A stretch of DNA of 64,000 bases, taken from positions 1 to 64,000 of the IMG/VR virus record IMGVR_UViG_3300040856_003015; one strand, given 5' to 3'. The notes below the pieces were generated by a model, which did no database searches, was not told where the DNA came from, and saw only the letters and a list, made by a program, of their open reading frames with translations. The translations under genes were made by a program, and so were the position numbers. The DNA is from a virus. Positions 1 through 8,584 of this stretch are shown here, one piece after another. Numbering within the stretch: the first letter of the stretch is position 1; each line of letters starts with the position of its first letter.

Positions 1-289
1 GTTGCCTTCCCCATCTATCTGTTCCTCTTTGCCCATCTGTTTTTACAACTTTTCCTGGAGATTTATCTTTAATATCTTTTTTAGGAACCCTAAAAGATAT
101 TACTTTAGTATCCTCACCCTTTCTTTGCCCAAATGATTTTGCAGTTTCTTTTGATGTTGAAGTATAAACTTCTGGTGTATTGAACCCAGATTTTTTAATT
201 TTATCTGCAGAAGATGCAGAAGTTCCGTGATACATTTTTACAAACTTTAATCTTTTTGCCTCTGCAATAAATTCTTGAAATGTTTTCAT
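1..289 (-). CDS. Capsid-targeted ADP-ribosyltransferase-like protein (3' end off window)
   Basis: The first 96 residues are in the window and the reading frame is still open at base 1. The N terminus MKTFQEFIAEA differs at one position from the capsid targeting sequence of T4 internal proteins (MKTYQEFIAEA), which gp21 protease cleaves after the Glu. Right behind it comes YHGTS, a stretch with ADKIKKSGF, then VYTSTSKETAKSFG and ISFRVPKKDI. This layout (His in YHGT, then a Ser/Thr-rich strand) resembles the mono-ADP-ribosyltransferase/PARP fold. The inference is a protein packaged in the head and injected to modify host proteins, as T4 Alt is. The catalytic C-terminal part is not visible, so the enzyme call is tentative. 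It lies downstream of nrdA, co-directional. Confidence 0.6.
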   Translation of the reverse strand, partial: MKTFQEFIAEAKRLKFVKMYHGTSASSADKIKKSGFNTPEVYTSTSKETAKSFGQRKGEDTKVISFRVPKKDIKDKSPGKVVKTDGQRGTDRWGRQ

Positions 290-310
290 TTCTTATTGGT
301 TTTTAGATAT

Positions 311-424
311 TTAGTTTTCATAACTCCACTTATATCCTTTACAGTGCTTAAATTTTCCTTCACAAGTATATTTGATATTAGAAGGAGTTGTTCCTACACT
401 TTCATCAAATTTTACAACTTTCAC
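311..424 (-). CDS. Possible 37-residue protein overlapping the nrdA 3' end
   Basis: A second frame stays open across the nrdA stop codon and ends at a TAA at 311. The best start is GTG at 424, preceded by the purine-rich stretch GAAGAAGAAGATT. The product would begin VKVVKFDESVG and end with KYTCEGKFKHCKGYKWSYEN, containing two cysteines. The composition looks protein-like and it fills the gap between nrdA and the Alt-like gene. I do not recognise it, there is no ATG, and it could be chance readthrough. Confidence 0.35.
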   Translation of the reverse strand: MKVVKFDESVGTTPSNIKYTCEGKFKHCKGYKWSYEN

Positions 425-2705
425 AATCTTCTTCTTCAGCACCAGAAAGTTCTTGGAGAAGTGATTGAAGGTCTTGTTTTGGTTCTTCCACTACCTCATC
501 AGTTTTAATATCATAAGTGTTTTGATAATAACTTGTTTTCCAACCCATAGAGTAAGAATAAAGCATATCGTGTGCCATAACCGAAACAGGAACTTCATTA
601 TCAGGATAATTTTCTGGATTATAAGACCAATTTCCAGAGATTGCCTGATCGAAGAACTTTTGCATTACCGCAACAACATTAATATAACCAGTGTTGCTAG
701 GCATATCCCACAGAAGCGTATAATTGTTCCTGAGAGTTTGATATTGGGGAACAATCTGCTTGAGTGGCCCCTTCTTGGATCTCTTAATGGACAAGAATCC
801 ACGAGGAGGTTCTATTCCATTTGTTGCGTTTGACACAACGGAACTGCTCTCCGATGGCATCTGTGCGGACAACGTACTGTGTCTGAGACCATGTTCCAAG
901 ATAGATGTTCTAAGAGATTCCCAATCATGTTGAAGTTTAATAGAAGAAATTTCGTCTACGTCTTTTTTATAAGTATCAATCGGAAGAATTCCATCTGCAT
1001 ACTTAGTGCGTCCAAAGTATTCACAATAACCCTTTTCCTTAGCAAGTTGATTTGATGCTTTAAGTAGATAATATTGGAAAGACTCAGAAAGACCATGAAC
1101 AGCATCCCATGCTTCTTGAGAATCATAATTAAACCCAAGTTTTGCCAAATAGTGAGCAAGACCAATAAACCCTATACCAAGCGAACGACGCGCCTTGGTG
1201 GCGATTTCTGCCGCCTTTACGGGGTATTTTTGGTAGTCAATCAATTCATCCAATGCGCGAACAGAAAGATCGCAAAGTTCCTCAAGTTCTTCATCAGATT
1301 TTACTTTACCAACGTTGATAGCGGAAAGAATGCAAAGAGCAATTTCTCCCATTTCATCATCAATATGCTGAATAGGATAAGTAGGAAGAGTGATTTCTTG
1401 ACAAAGATTGCTCATCTCAATTTTGTCCTTAAAAGAGGAGTGAGAGTTGCAATGATCAATATTCATAATATAAATACGACCAGTTTCTGCACGCTCCTTC
1501 AAAAGTTTAAGAATTAATTCTTGTGCCCTAATAGTCTTTTTTGGAATTGTTGGAGTTTGTTCATAAGATACATATAACTCATCAAATCGATCAGTACCAA
1601 AAGCATCATACAACCCCGGAACGTCGTGTGGAGAGAAGAGTGTGATCTCTGTGTCTTGGATGAAACGTTCATAGAAAATTTTGCTGATTTGAATAGAGTA
1701 ATCTAGTTTACGAACACGGTTATCCTCAGTTCCTTTATTATTCTTTAATACGAGGATGTCTTCTATTTCTTGGTGCCAGATTGGAAAGTGGACAGTAGCA
1801 CTTCCACCGCGAATCCCGTTTTGTGTACAACTTCTGACAGTTGCTTCAAACTTTTTGAGGAATGGGATAATACCTGTGTGAATAACTTCTCCCCCTCGGA
1901 TTTTACTGTTGATGCCACGGAGTCTACCTGCGTTGATACCAATTCCTGCTCTTTGAGCAACATACCTAAAAATTGCAGCATCACTAGACTCAATACTGCG
2001 CATGGTGTCGTCAATATCAACAAGAACGCAACTCGCAAATTGGCGAAGTGGGGTTCTAACGCCTCCCATGATTGGTGTTGGGATGTTGATCTTGTGCTTT
2101 GATATGGCATCGTAATATTTTTTTACGTGGTGTAATCTTGTTTGTTTTGGATACTCTGCAAAAATAGTCAGAGAAATCATCATGTACATAAATTGTGGAG
2201 TTTCATATATTCCCCCAGTACTTCTATCTTGCACGAGGTACTTATCAACGACTTGACGTAAACCTGCATAAGTGAATAAGTAGTCACGGTCATGATCGAT
2301 GTAAGAATTAACTTTTTCAATTTCCTCTTGTGAGTATTTAACAAAAATTTCACTATCATAAACACCATCATTCACACATTTATAAATGTGTTGCTCTAAA
2401 TGTGGAAGTTCTTTCATCTTTCCATACAACTGTTTTCTAATAGAAAAAAGAAGTAAGCGAGCAGCAACATATTGATAATTTGGATGATCAAGATCAATTA
2501 AATCTGATGCTGATCGAATTAAAATTTCTTGAATTTCTGCAGTCGTAATTCCATTATAAAATTGAATTCCTGACTTCATCTCAACTTGACTTGCAGAAAC
2601 ACCCGCAAGTCCTTTACATGCTTCTCCAACCATCAGATGAATTTTATCCAAATCGAGAGATTCGATTCTCCCATCACGCTTTTTTACTTTAGTTCCGTTA
2701 CTCAT
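405..2705 (-). CDS. nrdA: Ribonucleotide reductase class I alpha subunit (NrdA)
   Basis: Reduces ribonucleoside diphosphates to deoxynucleotides, with NrdB supplying the tyrosyl radical. An N-terminal ATP-cone (about residues 5-95) precedes the catalytic barrel. Visible motifs are the active-site cysteine in FASCVLVDIDDT (Cys226 from the ATG), NLCQE (Asn, Cys and Glu of the thiyl-radical site), the second redox Cys in ALCILSAINVGK, the Tyr-Tyr pair in SYYQN, and the C-terminal swinging pair CESC four residues from the end. The length (766 aa) is normal. I chose ATG 2705 rather than an in-frame TTG at 2717: it overlaps the primase stop (ATGA) and has GGAAG 5 nt upstream. NrdB is not in the window. 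The gene is probably transcribed from the primase promoter at 3698-3725. Confidence 0.97.
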   Translation of the reverse strand: MSNGTKVKKRDGRIESLDLDKIHLMVGEACKGLAGVSASQVEMKSGIQFYNGITTAEIQEILIRSASDLIDLDHPNYQYVAARLLLFSIRKQLYGKMKELPHLEQHIYKCVNDGVYDSEIFVKYSQEEIEKVNSYIDHDRDYLFTYAGLRQVVDKYLVQDRSTGGIYETPQFMYMMISLTIFAEYPKQTRLHHVKKYYDAISKHKINIPTPIMGGVRTPLRQFASCVLVDIDDTMRSIESSDAAIFRYVAQRAGIGINAGRLRGINSKIRGGEVIHTGIIPFLKKFEATVRSCTQNGIRGGSATVHFPIWHQEIEDILVLKNNKGTEDNRVRKLDYSIQISKIFYERFIQDTEITLFSPHDVPGLYDAFGTDRFDELYVSYEQTPTIPKKTIRAQELILKLLKERAETGRIYIMNIDHCNSHSSFKDKIEMSNLCQEITLPTYPIQHIDDEMGEIALCILSAINVGKVKSDEELEELCDLSVRALDELIDYQKYPVKAAEIATKARRSLGIGFIGLAHYLAKLGFNYDSQEAWDAVHGLSESFQYYLLKASNQLAKEKGYCEYFGRTKYADGILPIDTYKKDVDEISSIKLQHDWESLRTSILEHGLRHSTLSAQMPSESSSVVSNATNGIEPPRGFLSIKRSKKGPLKQIVPQYQTLRNNYTLLWDMPSNTGYINVVAVMQKFFDQAISGNWSYNPENYPDNEVPVSVMAHDMLYSYSMGWKTSYYQNTYDIKTDEVVEEPKQDLQSLLQELSGAEEEDCESCKI

Positions 2706-3673
2706 ATTTTCTTCCAAGTGGTAAATTTTAGTTTTGCTTCTAGTCCAGTGTAGATATTAGATTTTATCACAGATTGAACATCTAGTCCAGACAATACCAT
2801 TTCATTAATATCTTTTTCACTAATGGATGAAGGCCAAATAACTATTGGAATATTTTGATCGATTATTTTTTCCATCCGTAAGTGAATTTCATGGTTTCTT
2901 GGTTCATTGTCATAAACATATACCAAGTGAGAAATATTTAGATCTTTTAAATTAATGTCAGATCCACACATCGCTACACTGTTGTCAATAAAGTTAGAAT
3001 CAAATGGACCCTCAACAACATAAACTGGTTTATTTAAATCTAAGTTATCATAACCATAAATTTTTGGAGCATCCTGATCTAACATTATAGTGATATACTT
3101 GATTTTATTATTATCCAAGGATCTTCCCTGAAATCCGACTAATTTTTTATTGTAGTAAAGTGGTATAATGATCCTAGGTTCATCGTATACAATTTTTTCA
3201 AAAACTTTTTTTTGTTGATTTACCCACTGTTTAAAATTTGGAGTGTAAAAAAATTTTTTAGGGTCTAATTTCCTCTTATCAAGATATTCTTTTGCTTGTT
3301 CATTAGTATCTGCCGTCGGCAAATCTAACTTTTTTTTAAAGTTTGGTTTTTCGAATTTAAATTGTTTTTCTGGAGGAACAGAAGGCTTTGTTTTGGTATT
3401 ATTTGTTTTGAACTTTTCTAGAGAATACTCTTTATATAAAGAAGAATCAACTTGCTTTAAAAAATTTGAAAATGAGATACTTATGCCACAGTTATGGCAT
3501 TTATAATTTGTATTATTTTTTACGGAATAAAGAAATCCTCTAGATTTATTTTTATTTTTCTTAGAATCTCCACAGATAGGACACCGGAAGTTGTAGAGAT
3601 TTAAATTCTTCTTTGAAAATTTATCAAGTTTAACTGATAAAGTATTAATATATTTGTCATCAATAAAATCCAT
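2702..3673 (-). CDS. 61: DNA primase gp61
   Basis: Makes RNA primers for lagging-strand synthesis with helicase gp41. It has an N-terminal zinc finger (CPIC and CHNC, separated by a basic stretch) and a TOPRIM-like core with VYVVEGPFDSNFID, MCGSD and VYVYDNEPR supplying the acidic metal-binding residues. The length (323 aa) matches T4 gp61. The frame is open back to 3712, but ATG 3673 is preferred because the predicted transcription start of the promoter at 3698-3725 is near 3691. The stop overlaps the nrdA start by 4 nt, so primase and nrdA are probably translationally coupled. Confidence 0.9.
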   Translation of the reverse strand: MDFIDDKYINTLSVKLDKFSKKNLNLYNFRCPICGDSKKNKNKSRGFLYSVKNNTNYKCHNCGISISFSNFLKQVDSSLYKEYSLEKFKTNNTKTKPSVPPEKQFKFEKPNFKKKLDLPTADTNEQAKEYLDKRKLDPKKFFYTPNFKQWVNQQKKVFEKIVYDEPRIIIPLYYNKKLVGFQGRSLDNNKIKYITIMLDQDAPKIYGYDNLDLNKPVYVVEGPFDSNFIDNSVAMCGSDINLKDLNISHLVYVYDNEPRNHEIHLRMEKIIDQNIPIVIWPSSISEKDINEMVLSGLDVQSVIKSNIYTGLEAKLKFTTWKKI

Positions 3674-3697
3674 AATAAAAAATCCAAAGACAACACT

Positions 3698-3725
3698 AGT
3701 ATACCAGATCACGTCCCGTTGTCAA
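3698..3725 (-). promoter_or_regulatory. Sigma70-type early promoter for primase-nrdA
   Basis: Minus strand TTGACA (3720-3725), a 16-nt spacer, then TATACT (3698-3703) with an extended -10 TGG in front. The expected start is near 3691, giving a leader of about 18 nt to the primase ATG. It sits alone in the gap between the 141-aa gene and gene 61. Confidence 0.7.
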
Positions 3726-3740
3726 GGTCTAGATGGGTTA

Positions 3741-4166
3741 TTATTTTCTTATATTTTCTATTACAGATTCTCTTCCAGAAAAGACGTTTTTAACTGAAGG
3801 TGTGGCAACATCTAATACTGCAAGTAGTACGACCAACACTGTAAGAACTCCACCAACTTGCCACCTAAACTTTGCAAGATTATCTAATTTAGTTTCCAAC
3901 TTGTCCATTCTTTCTATTACAGATTTATGTTCTTCTTTATTTTCTCTTTTAACATCATCAACTATTTTTATAAGTAATTCGTCACTTTTTGTTGCTTGTC
4001 CTATCTTCTCATCATGTTTTGCTAAAATATTAGCAATCCTAGAATTTCCCTCAGATATTTTTTCTACAGCAGATTCAAGTTTGGCTAACATCTCTCTTGA
4101 TAAATCTTCATATATATTCAGTTTTGATTCTAGGACTGCAAGCTTAGACTCTGAAGATTTAAACAT
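3741..4166 (-). CDS. Coiled-coil protein with one C-terminal membrane segment
   Basis: A 141-residue protein. Residues 5-100 are heptad-like and charged (coiled coil), and residues 103-121 (VGGVLTVLVVLLAVLDVA core) form one hydrophobic helix, followed by a short tail with both charges. The plan resembles small phage membrane proteins of the XhlA type that anchor a coiled coil to the inner membrane, but no specific family can be proven by reading. A lysis accessory role is one possibility and is an inference. Its 5' end overlaps the 3' end of the 69-aa gene (4159) by 8 nt, so the two are cotranscribed. Confidence 0.75.
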   Translation of the reverse strand: MFKSSESKLAVLESKLNIYEDLSREMLAKLESAVEKISEGNSRIANILAKHDEKIGQATKSDELLIKIVDDVKRENKEEHKSVIERMDKLETKLDNLAKFRWQVGGVLTVLVVLLAVLDVATPSVKNVFSGRESVIENIRK

Positions 4167-4368
4167 GGGTGCTACTTACTTTTTTTCTTCTCATTATTCT
4201 GACAAGATCCTTAAAGAAAGGATTCCATTTATATTTAGTCCTTAGATCAATTCTAACTGGCGGATCGTCACCAGCTTGAGAAGTTCCTGCAATTTGCCCA
4301 GAACCTAAGGACATTTCTTCGGATAAATGCCTTTTAAAAATTTTTATTACCCTATCAATTTTTTCCAT
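4159..4368 (-). CDS. Small conserved phage protein of unknown function
   Basis: 69 residues, basic at both ends, with a central GSGQIAGTSQAGDDPPV segment rich in Gly and Pro. Short proteins with this GxIAGT-AGDxPPV motif recur in T4-like cyanophages without an assigned function. It overlaps both neighbours by a few bases and is part of a tightly packed run of three genes (4747 to 3741), which supports it being real. Confidence 0.7.
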   Translation of the reverse strand: MEKIDRVIKIFKRHLSEEMSLGSGQIAGTSQAGDDPPVRIDLRTKYKWNPFFKDLVRIMRRKKVSSTHV

Positions 4369-4747
4369 TTTCGGTGTAAATTTTTTTTAATAAATTCATA
4401 CAATTTTCATCAATATCAATATCGTGAATATAAGTTTTTGGGTAATCTGGAAGTCTATCCAAAAAAACAATAAATGTTTTCACTTGCTTCCACATATCCT
4501 TGTCGAACTTATAAAAAAGCATGGGATTAGTTGCTTCACCAAATATATTGTACAAAGTCATGAAATGATTTATGAGAAGGTGAGTTTTTAATTCACCTTT
4601 ATTAATATACCTTTTCAATAACCTTTTAATATACTTAAAATGATTAAGATCTTTTTCAAAATCCTCACGAGTTATTGCATGAGGATTTTCATAATTTTTT
4701 ATAGCAAACAAAAGGAAATTATCGGAATTTAATTCATTAAAAAACAT
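4355..4747 (-). CDS. Conserved phage hypothetical protein
   Basis: 130 residues, mostly helical by composition, opening MFFNELNSDNFLLFAIKNYE and containing RYINKGELKTHLLINHFMTL and KQVKTFIVFLDRLPDYPKTY. No catalytic motif is visible. I recall similar proteins next to virion genes in marine T4-like phages, with no known role. It starts 6 nt after the stop of the Ig-like structural gene and overlaps the 69-aa gene downstream, so it belongs to the same transcript, probably the late one from 5632-5639. Confidence 0.75.
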   Translation of the reverse strand: MFFNELNSDNFLLFAIKNYENPHAITREDFEKDLNHFKYIKRLLKRYINKGELKTHLLINHFMTLYNIFGEATNPMLFYKFDKDMWKQVKTFIVFLDRLPDYPKTYIHDIDIDENCMNLLKKIYTENGKN

Positions 4748-4753
4748 ATTTTA

Positions 4754-5596
4754 TCATGAAACTGTCATTGTTGCTATACCGGAAGTTACGGTAACATCCC
4801 CGGATGTAATCACTACCTGATACTCATATCCATCCTTAGTTGCATCAGTATTAGCAATACTTACGCTAGTTCCAGTTTCTCCAGAAAGAGTAGATCCTTC
4901 CTCATACCACTGATAGGACAGAGGTGCATATGAAGGAACAACGGTAGCAGATACGCTAAATGTTGCAGTTTCAGTTGTTCCGACCCCAACAGAAGCAGGT
5001 TGAGAAGTAATAGTAATTACAGCGTCTGCAAGGACTGAATCATCAGCAGCATCACCTGGTTGAGTATAAGTTGGGAATGATCCATTAGTTATTTCAGACA
5101 TTGCAACTAATGTTTCGGACTTAACTCTCAAATTACCATGCATATCGATATAAGTATGAATACCAACCCATCCAGCATGGAATCCACCATATTGTGTGGA
5201 TAAACCAGATGCTCCAGGTGCTAAAAGTCCAGCCTCATAAATATCGACACCATATACATCATGTTTTGGTACAGTAGTTGTTAAACCAATAACATTTGAT
5301 GAATAGTTGGAATCGTGAAGTGTATAAATTGGTCTTTCTGAAATTGAATATGCAACGCCAGAAATAACTTCACCTGTTAAAAACTGTGTAGTAGCGATTG
5401 AAATAACAGTATCAGATGTAATGCCAGAAATTACTACAGATCCAAAAGTTCCCCCAACACCGATGGTAATTACATCTCCAGTTGAAATACCTACAGCAGT
5501 AAATGAAGTTCCAGAACCAGTAATAGTTTTTGCAGCATAATCTAAATCTACACTTCCAATAGAGTAAAGACTATCTGCTGTTCCCCAGAGTGCCAT
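4754..5596 (-). CDS. Virion structural protein with C-terminal Ig-like domain
   Basis: 280 residues. The N terminus MALWGTADSLYSIGS and a Gly/Thr/Ser-rich beta region (residues 1-95) are typical of cyanophage virion proteins. Residues about 195-280 (VITITSQPASVGVG, then LSYQWYEEGSTLSG, ending VTSGIATMTVS) read as an Ig-like fold with the conserved YQWY strand. Such domains on phage particles usually bind glycans or cell surfaces; that role here is inferred. A late promoter (5632-5639) directly behind a terminator fits late expression. Confidence 0.8.
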   Translation of the reverse strand: MALWGTADSLYSIGSVDLDYAAKTITGSGTSFTAVGISTGDVITIGVGGTFGSVVISGITSDTVISIATTQFLTGEVISGVAYSISERPIYTLHDSNYSSNVIGLTTTVPKHDVYGVDIYEAGLLAPGASGLSTQYGGFHAGWVGIHTYIDMHGNLRVKSETLVAMSEITNGSFPTYTQPGDAADDSVLADAVITITSQPASVGVGTTETATFSVSATVVPSYAPLSYQWYEEGSTLSGETGTSVSIANTDATKDGYEYQVVITSGDVTVTSGIATMTVS

Positions 5597-5631
5597 TCTT
5601 TTTTACCTTTACTAAAAATTTAATCTAAGAA

Positions 5632-5639
5632 TATTTATA
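5632..5639 (-). promoter_or_regulatory. T4-type late promoter for the Ig-like structural gene
   Basis: An exact TATAAATA on the minus strand, 35 nt before the ATG at 5596. Its first T is also the end of the U-tract of the terminator at 5640-5670, so transcription stops and late transcription restarts within a few bases. Confidence 0.75.
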
Positions 5640-5670
5640 AAAAGAGAGACCTCATATATTTGAGGTCTCT
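5640..5670 (-). terminator. Rho-independent terminator
   Basis: A perfect 10-bp stem (AGAGACCTCA with TGAGGTCTCT) and a 6-nt loop, followed on the minus strand by CTTTTT. It lies after the stop of the small gene at 5690 and before the Ig-like gene. Confidence 0.9.
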
Positions 5671-5689
5671 TGTTATTATATGAAATTAT

Positions 5690-5863
5690 TTATAAGCAAT
5701 TTTTAAGTAGTGCTTTTTTAACACTTCCGGCAATTATATCATCAATATCATTATCAGTTGTTTTCACATAACGCTCAAGTAGTTCAACTACAAGACGCTT
5801 AGTGTGACAAGAATTCATTGCCGCCAAGAGAAGTGGTTTTACTACTTCTACTAGTACACCCAT
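5690..5863 (-). CDS. Small conserved phage protein of unknown function
   Basis: 57 residues starting MGVLVEVVKPLLLAAMNSC, largely alpha-helical, with one Cys near the middle and one near the C terminus (LLKNCL). The frame is open to 5908, but ATG 5863 has an excellent ribosome binding site (AAGGAGG 6 nt upstream). It lies 41 nt downstream of the large structural gene and just before a strong terminator, so it is the last gene of that transcript. No family assigned. Confidence 0.75.
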   Translation of the reverse strand: MGVLVEVVKPLLLAAMNSCHTKRLVVELLERYVKTTDNDIDDIIAGSVKKALLKNCL

Positions 5864-5904
5864 GATGTCCTCCTTATAAGTGGATTCAGAACTATTTAGA
5901 AAAA

Positions 5905-8007
5905 TCAATCTCCAGAACGATACCCTCTAATACCACCTAAACCATCCTTACTATAAACATCATCCTTATATCTTTCTTTAGAAGAAGCTTTTGGTTGTGT
6001 GTTTGCTTTTGCTTTTGCTGCTGCTGCCTTTCTTGCTGCCTTATTTTCAGGAGTTCCCACCAGTGATGCCGCACCATATTTATCAATAATTTTTTGCCTT
6101 ACAATATCAAGTGCAGAAGGTTTTTCATTTTCTTCTCCCATAGATCCTCTTCCCATGGGAAGTTTGCCAAGTTTTTGTTGATTCAAAATATCCATTTCAT
6201 ACTTTCTTTTTTTGTCAAGCATTCTTTTTTGATTTGTAAGTTGCTGCCTTTGAATATTATCCTGTTTAGCAGTTGTTCCCACTGGAGGATTATTCTCTCT
6301 TCCAGAAATTTGAGATACTGCTTCATCAACTTTCTTAGGAACATCTGAGTGCTTTGTTTTTGCATACTTACGAATTTGCTTTTCACTCATGGTTTCAACA
6401 ATTTTAAGTACTTCCGCACTTACTTCCGATCTTGGTGTCTGTCCTCTTTTAACTGAAAGAGCAAGACCAAAAAGTTTTTGCTGTTGCTCACTTTCTGCTT
6501 CTTCAGAAATTCCAAGTTTTTTCTTTATTGCTTGACCAGTTTTACTCTTTCCAGCCTCTTTACCTAAACGATGAGCAACTATACCAGCACCATGGACAAC
6601 ACCAGCAGTAGTTCCTGCTGCCCTAGCAACTTTTTTACTGTCTTCTCTTGCTCTATCCCCAACATACTTTAATGCACTACCAATTCTAGATGCTATACCA
6701 GACTTAGTTTTAGTTGATTTTGATTTAGTAGGAGTTTGGTTTGACTTTGCCTTTTCCATATTTCTCTTTCTTTGAGCATCTTGGAGTCTTGCTAAAGTCT
6801 TTTGTCTTTCAGTAGGTTCTGGAGTTTGTCTTGCTGCTGCTCTTGCCTCTCCCCTTGCCTTATCAGATCTTTCTTTGGCGGCGGCAGATCCACCTTTCAA
6901 GTCCGATACATTCTTTCTAGAAACTGATTTTTTAGTAATTCTTTCTCTAGACTTTGCTGGTAATGCAGTCTCACCTGATCTTAATTTTCTTTCTACTAAA
7001 ATATTTTGATTAACTATATCAAACACCCACTCACAGAAAGAATCTTCACCCATCTCATCGATAAGAATCTGAACTCCATGTTCATTCAAACCCTGCCCAT
7101 AAAAATATTCTGTAGAAATATCTATTGCTTCTGAAAGATATTCTTCAGAAATTTCAAATGACTCAAATACTTGAACTTGTTCTATATTGATTTCTGGGTT
7201 TATTATTATATTATTAGAAACCTTTTTTTCTTTTACTTGAGTCTTTTCTTGATTTTTAATATCATCTTCAACAACTTCAAAAAGATCATTTCTCCAATCA
7301 GAAAAATCTTCCTTTATCTTTACTTTAGAATTCTTTTTATTAATTTTATTGGATATTACTTTACGACGATTTAAAAGATATTGATCATTTTTATCTTTGC
7401 TCGCGGGAATTCCATCATTATCTACATCACCTTTCTTATCTTCTTTACCAACTGGATCCAATCCTTTACCTGAAGTAGTTTTAGAAGTTTGCTCTCCCTT
7501 GGATTTTTCTCCTTCATAAGGATCACCATATTGAGTCATTTCAACAGATGATATATTTGGATTAGATCTCAATTTAGAAATTTTTTCTCTAGTAGCATAA
7601 CGAACATAAGTTTTTTTAGATAAGTTATCTGTTACCCTCACTTTGTATTTTTTAGTATTGCTGTTATACTTATTATAGTGGGGTGCTTCATCAATATATT
7701 CTTCATCTACAGATGATGAACTAGACTTAGAAAGTCCAAGTTTTTCTTTTACTATCATTCTCTCAGAAGAAGATAATGAAGAGTGGGCCATATACTGAGA
7801 AAATGCCGATTGAATTGGCACATTCTCTCTTCTTGCTCTATATCTAATATCGTAAACTGCTTGTCTTATTTTTTTCTCTGAGGATGCATTAGGATCACCA
7901 GATTTATTTTCCCCAGATGACCCTGAAGATTCCTTCTTCCCAAGTTGTGGAGTTATAACTTCTTTAATATAAGATTCATATAGATCAATAGTAATATTAG
8001 ATGGCAT
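5905..8007 (-). CDS. Large low-complexity virion structural protein
   Basis: 700 residues, hydrophilic. Distinct segments: an N-terminal helix region (ESYIKEVITPQL); AVYDIRYRARREN-IQSAFSQYM around 55-75; a calcium-loop-like DVDNDGIPASKDKND near 195-210; an acidic helical block (ESFEISEEYLSEAIDIS to WVFDIVNQNILVERKLR, about 280-340); then a Lys/Arg/Ala-rich half with ARAAARQTPEPTERQ, a segment rich in Gly/Ala (VGDRARE to VVHGAGIVAHRLG) and a basic tail. I recall this layout from marine T4-like phage virion proteins near prohead genes; no enzymatic motif is visible. It starts 4 nt after the capsid-targeted gene upstream; a late-promoter variant AATAAATA lies at 8034-8041. Function unknown, a head-internal role is plausible. 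Confidence 0.75.
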   Translation of the reverse strand: MPSNITIDLYESYIKEVITPQLGKKESSGSSGENKSGDPNASSEKKIRQAVYDIRYRARRENVPIQSAFSQYMAHSSLSSSERMIVKEKLGLSKSSSSSVDEEYIDEAPHYNKYNSNTKKYKVRVTDNLSKKTYVRYATREKISKLRSNPNISSVEMTQYGDPYEGEKSKGEQTSKTTSGKGLDPVGKEDKKGDVDNDGIPASKDKNDQYLLNRRKVISNKINKKNSKVKIKEDFSDWRNDLFEVVEDDIKNQEKTQVKEKKVSNNIIINPEINIEQVQVFESFEISEEYLSEAIDISTEYFYGQGLNEHGVQILIDEMGEDSFCEWVFDIVNQNILVERKLRSGETALPAKSRERITKKSVSRKNVSDLKGGSAAAKERSDKARGEARAAARQTPEPTERQKTLARLQDAQRKRNMEKAKSNQTPTKSKSTKTKSGIASRIGSALKYVGDRAREDSKKVARAAGTTAGVVHGAGIVAHRLGKEAGKSKTGQAIKKKLGISEEAESEQQQKLFGLALSVKRGQTPRSEVSAEVLKIVETMSEKQIRKYAKTKHSDVPKKVDEAVSQISGRENNPPVGTTAKQDNIQRQQLTNQKRMLDKKRKYEMDILNQQKLGKLPMGRGSMGEENEKPSALDIVRQKIIDKYGAASLVGTPENKAARKAAAAKAKANTQPKASSKERYKDDVYSKDGLGGIRGYRSGD

Positions 8008-8011
8008 TTTA

Positions 8012-8584
8012 CTACTTTTTAGTATTTTTCCTGTATTTATTTATCATATTTTTGATTTTATTAATATGTGCCATTTTCATTGTATACTGAACTAAACTAT
8101 CTGTCCCAACTTCCCTTTTATCTGCAGTTACACCAGATTCATTAGTCCATTCCATAAGATCATGTATCCAAGATTTAAACATTTCATTATCTTCTGTGAC
8201 ACATATTAAGTGATTTGCCCCCTTTCGGATTATTGATCCAACTTTACCATCACTAATTCTTTTAACAAGATCACCTTCATTAAAAATTTCTCCACTTATA
8301 TATTTTTCTCGTATTTGATTATTTGAAGATACTTGAGTTGCTTTTGCTAAAGAAGCTACTCTCCTTTGTGCAGTAGGAGTTTGTGCATGTACTTGTTTTG
8401 GATCTTTTCCACCAATAACTTGTTTTTGATTGTAGAACTTAAGGTTACCATCTACAGACTTGGCAACAAATTCTCCATCCTTGTACCATCCACCTTTACC
8501 ATCACTAGTTAATCCCAATCTTTTGGCATTTAACACGGCTAAAGATTGAGATGCTTCATTTATAAATTGATTATATCTTTTCAT
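8012..8584 (-). CDS. Capsid-targeted protein with SH3-like domain
   Basis: 190 residues. The N terminus MKRYNQFINEAS matches the T4 capsid targeting pattern (MK-x-[YF]-x-x-F-I-x-E-A), with a predicted gp21 cut after Glu10. Next come a short beta region (GWYKDGEFVAKS), a linker, and a beta-barrel-like segment from FNEGDLVKRISDGKVGSIIRK to EMFKSWIHDLMEW (residues about 103-145). The last part, GVTADKREVGTDSLVQYTM, is shared by several marine T4-like phage proteins. Probably an internal head protein; what it does after injection is unknown. It is followed closely by the 700-aa structural gene. Confidence 0.7.
   Translation of the reverse strand: MKRYNQFINEASQSLAVLNAKRLGLTSDGKGGWYKDGEFVAKSVDGNLKFYNQKQVIGGKDPKQVHAQTPTAQRRVASLAKATQVSSNNQIREKYISGEIFNEGDLVKRISDGKVGSIIRKGANHLICVTEDNEMFKSWIHDLMEWTNESGVTADKREVGTDSLVQYTMKMAHINKIKNMINKYRKNTKK

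Noticed and set aside
290-325. 11-codon ORF with good binding site (MKTKYLKTNKK) before the Alt-like gene
   Set aside because: Too short to judge; it lies inside the leader of the next gene and could only be a leader peptide, with no supporting evidence.
5687-5694. TATAAATA at the end of the 57-aa gene as a late promoter
   Set aside because: It coincides with the codons TTA TAA ATA at the stop and is followed at once by a strong terminator and no gene.
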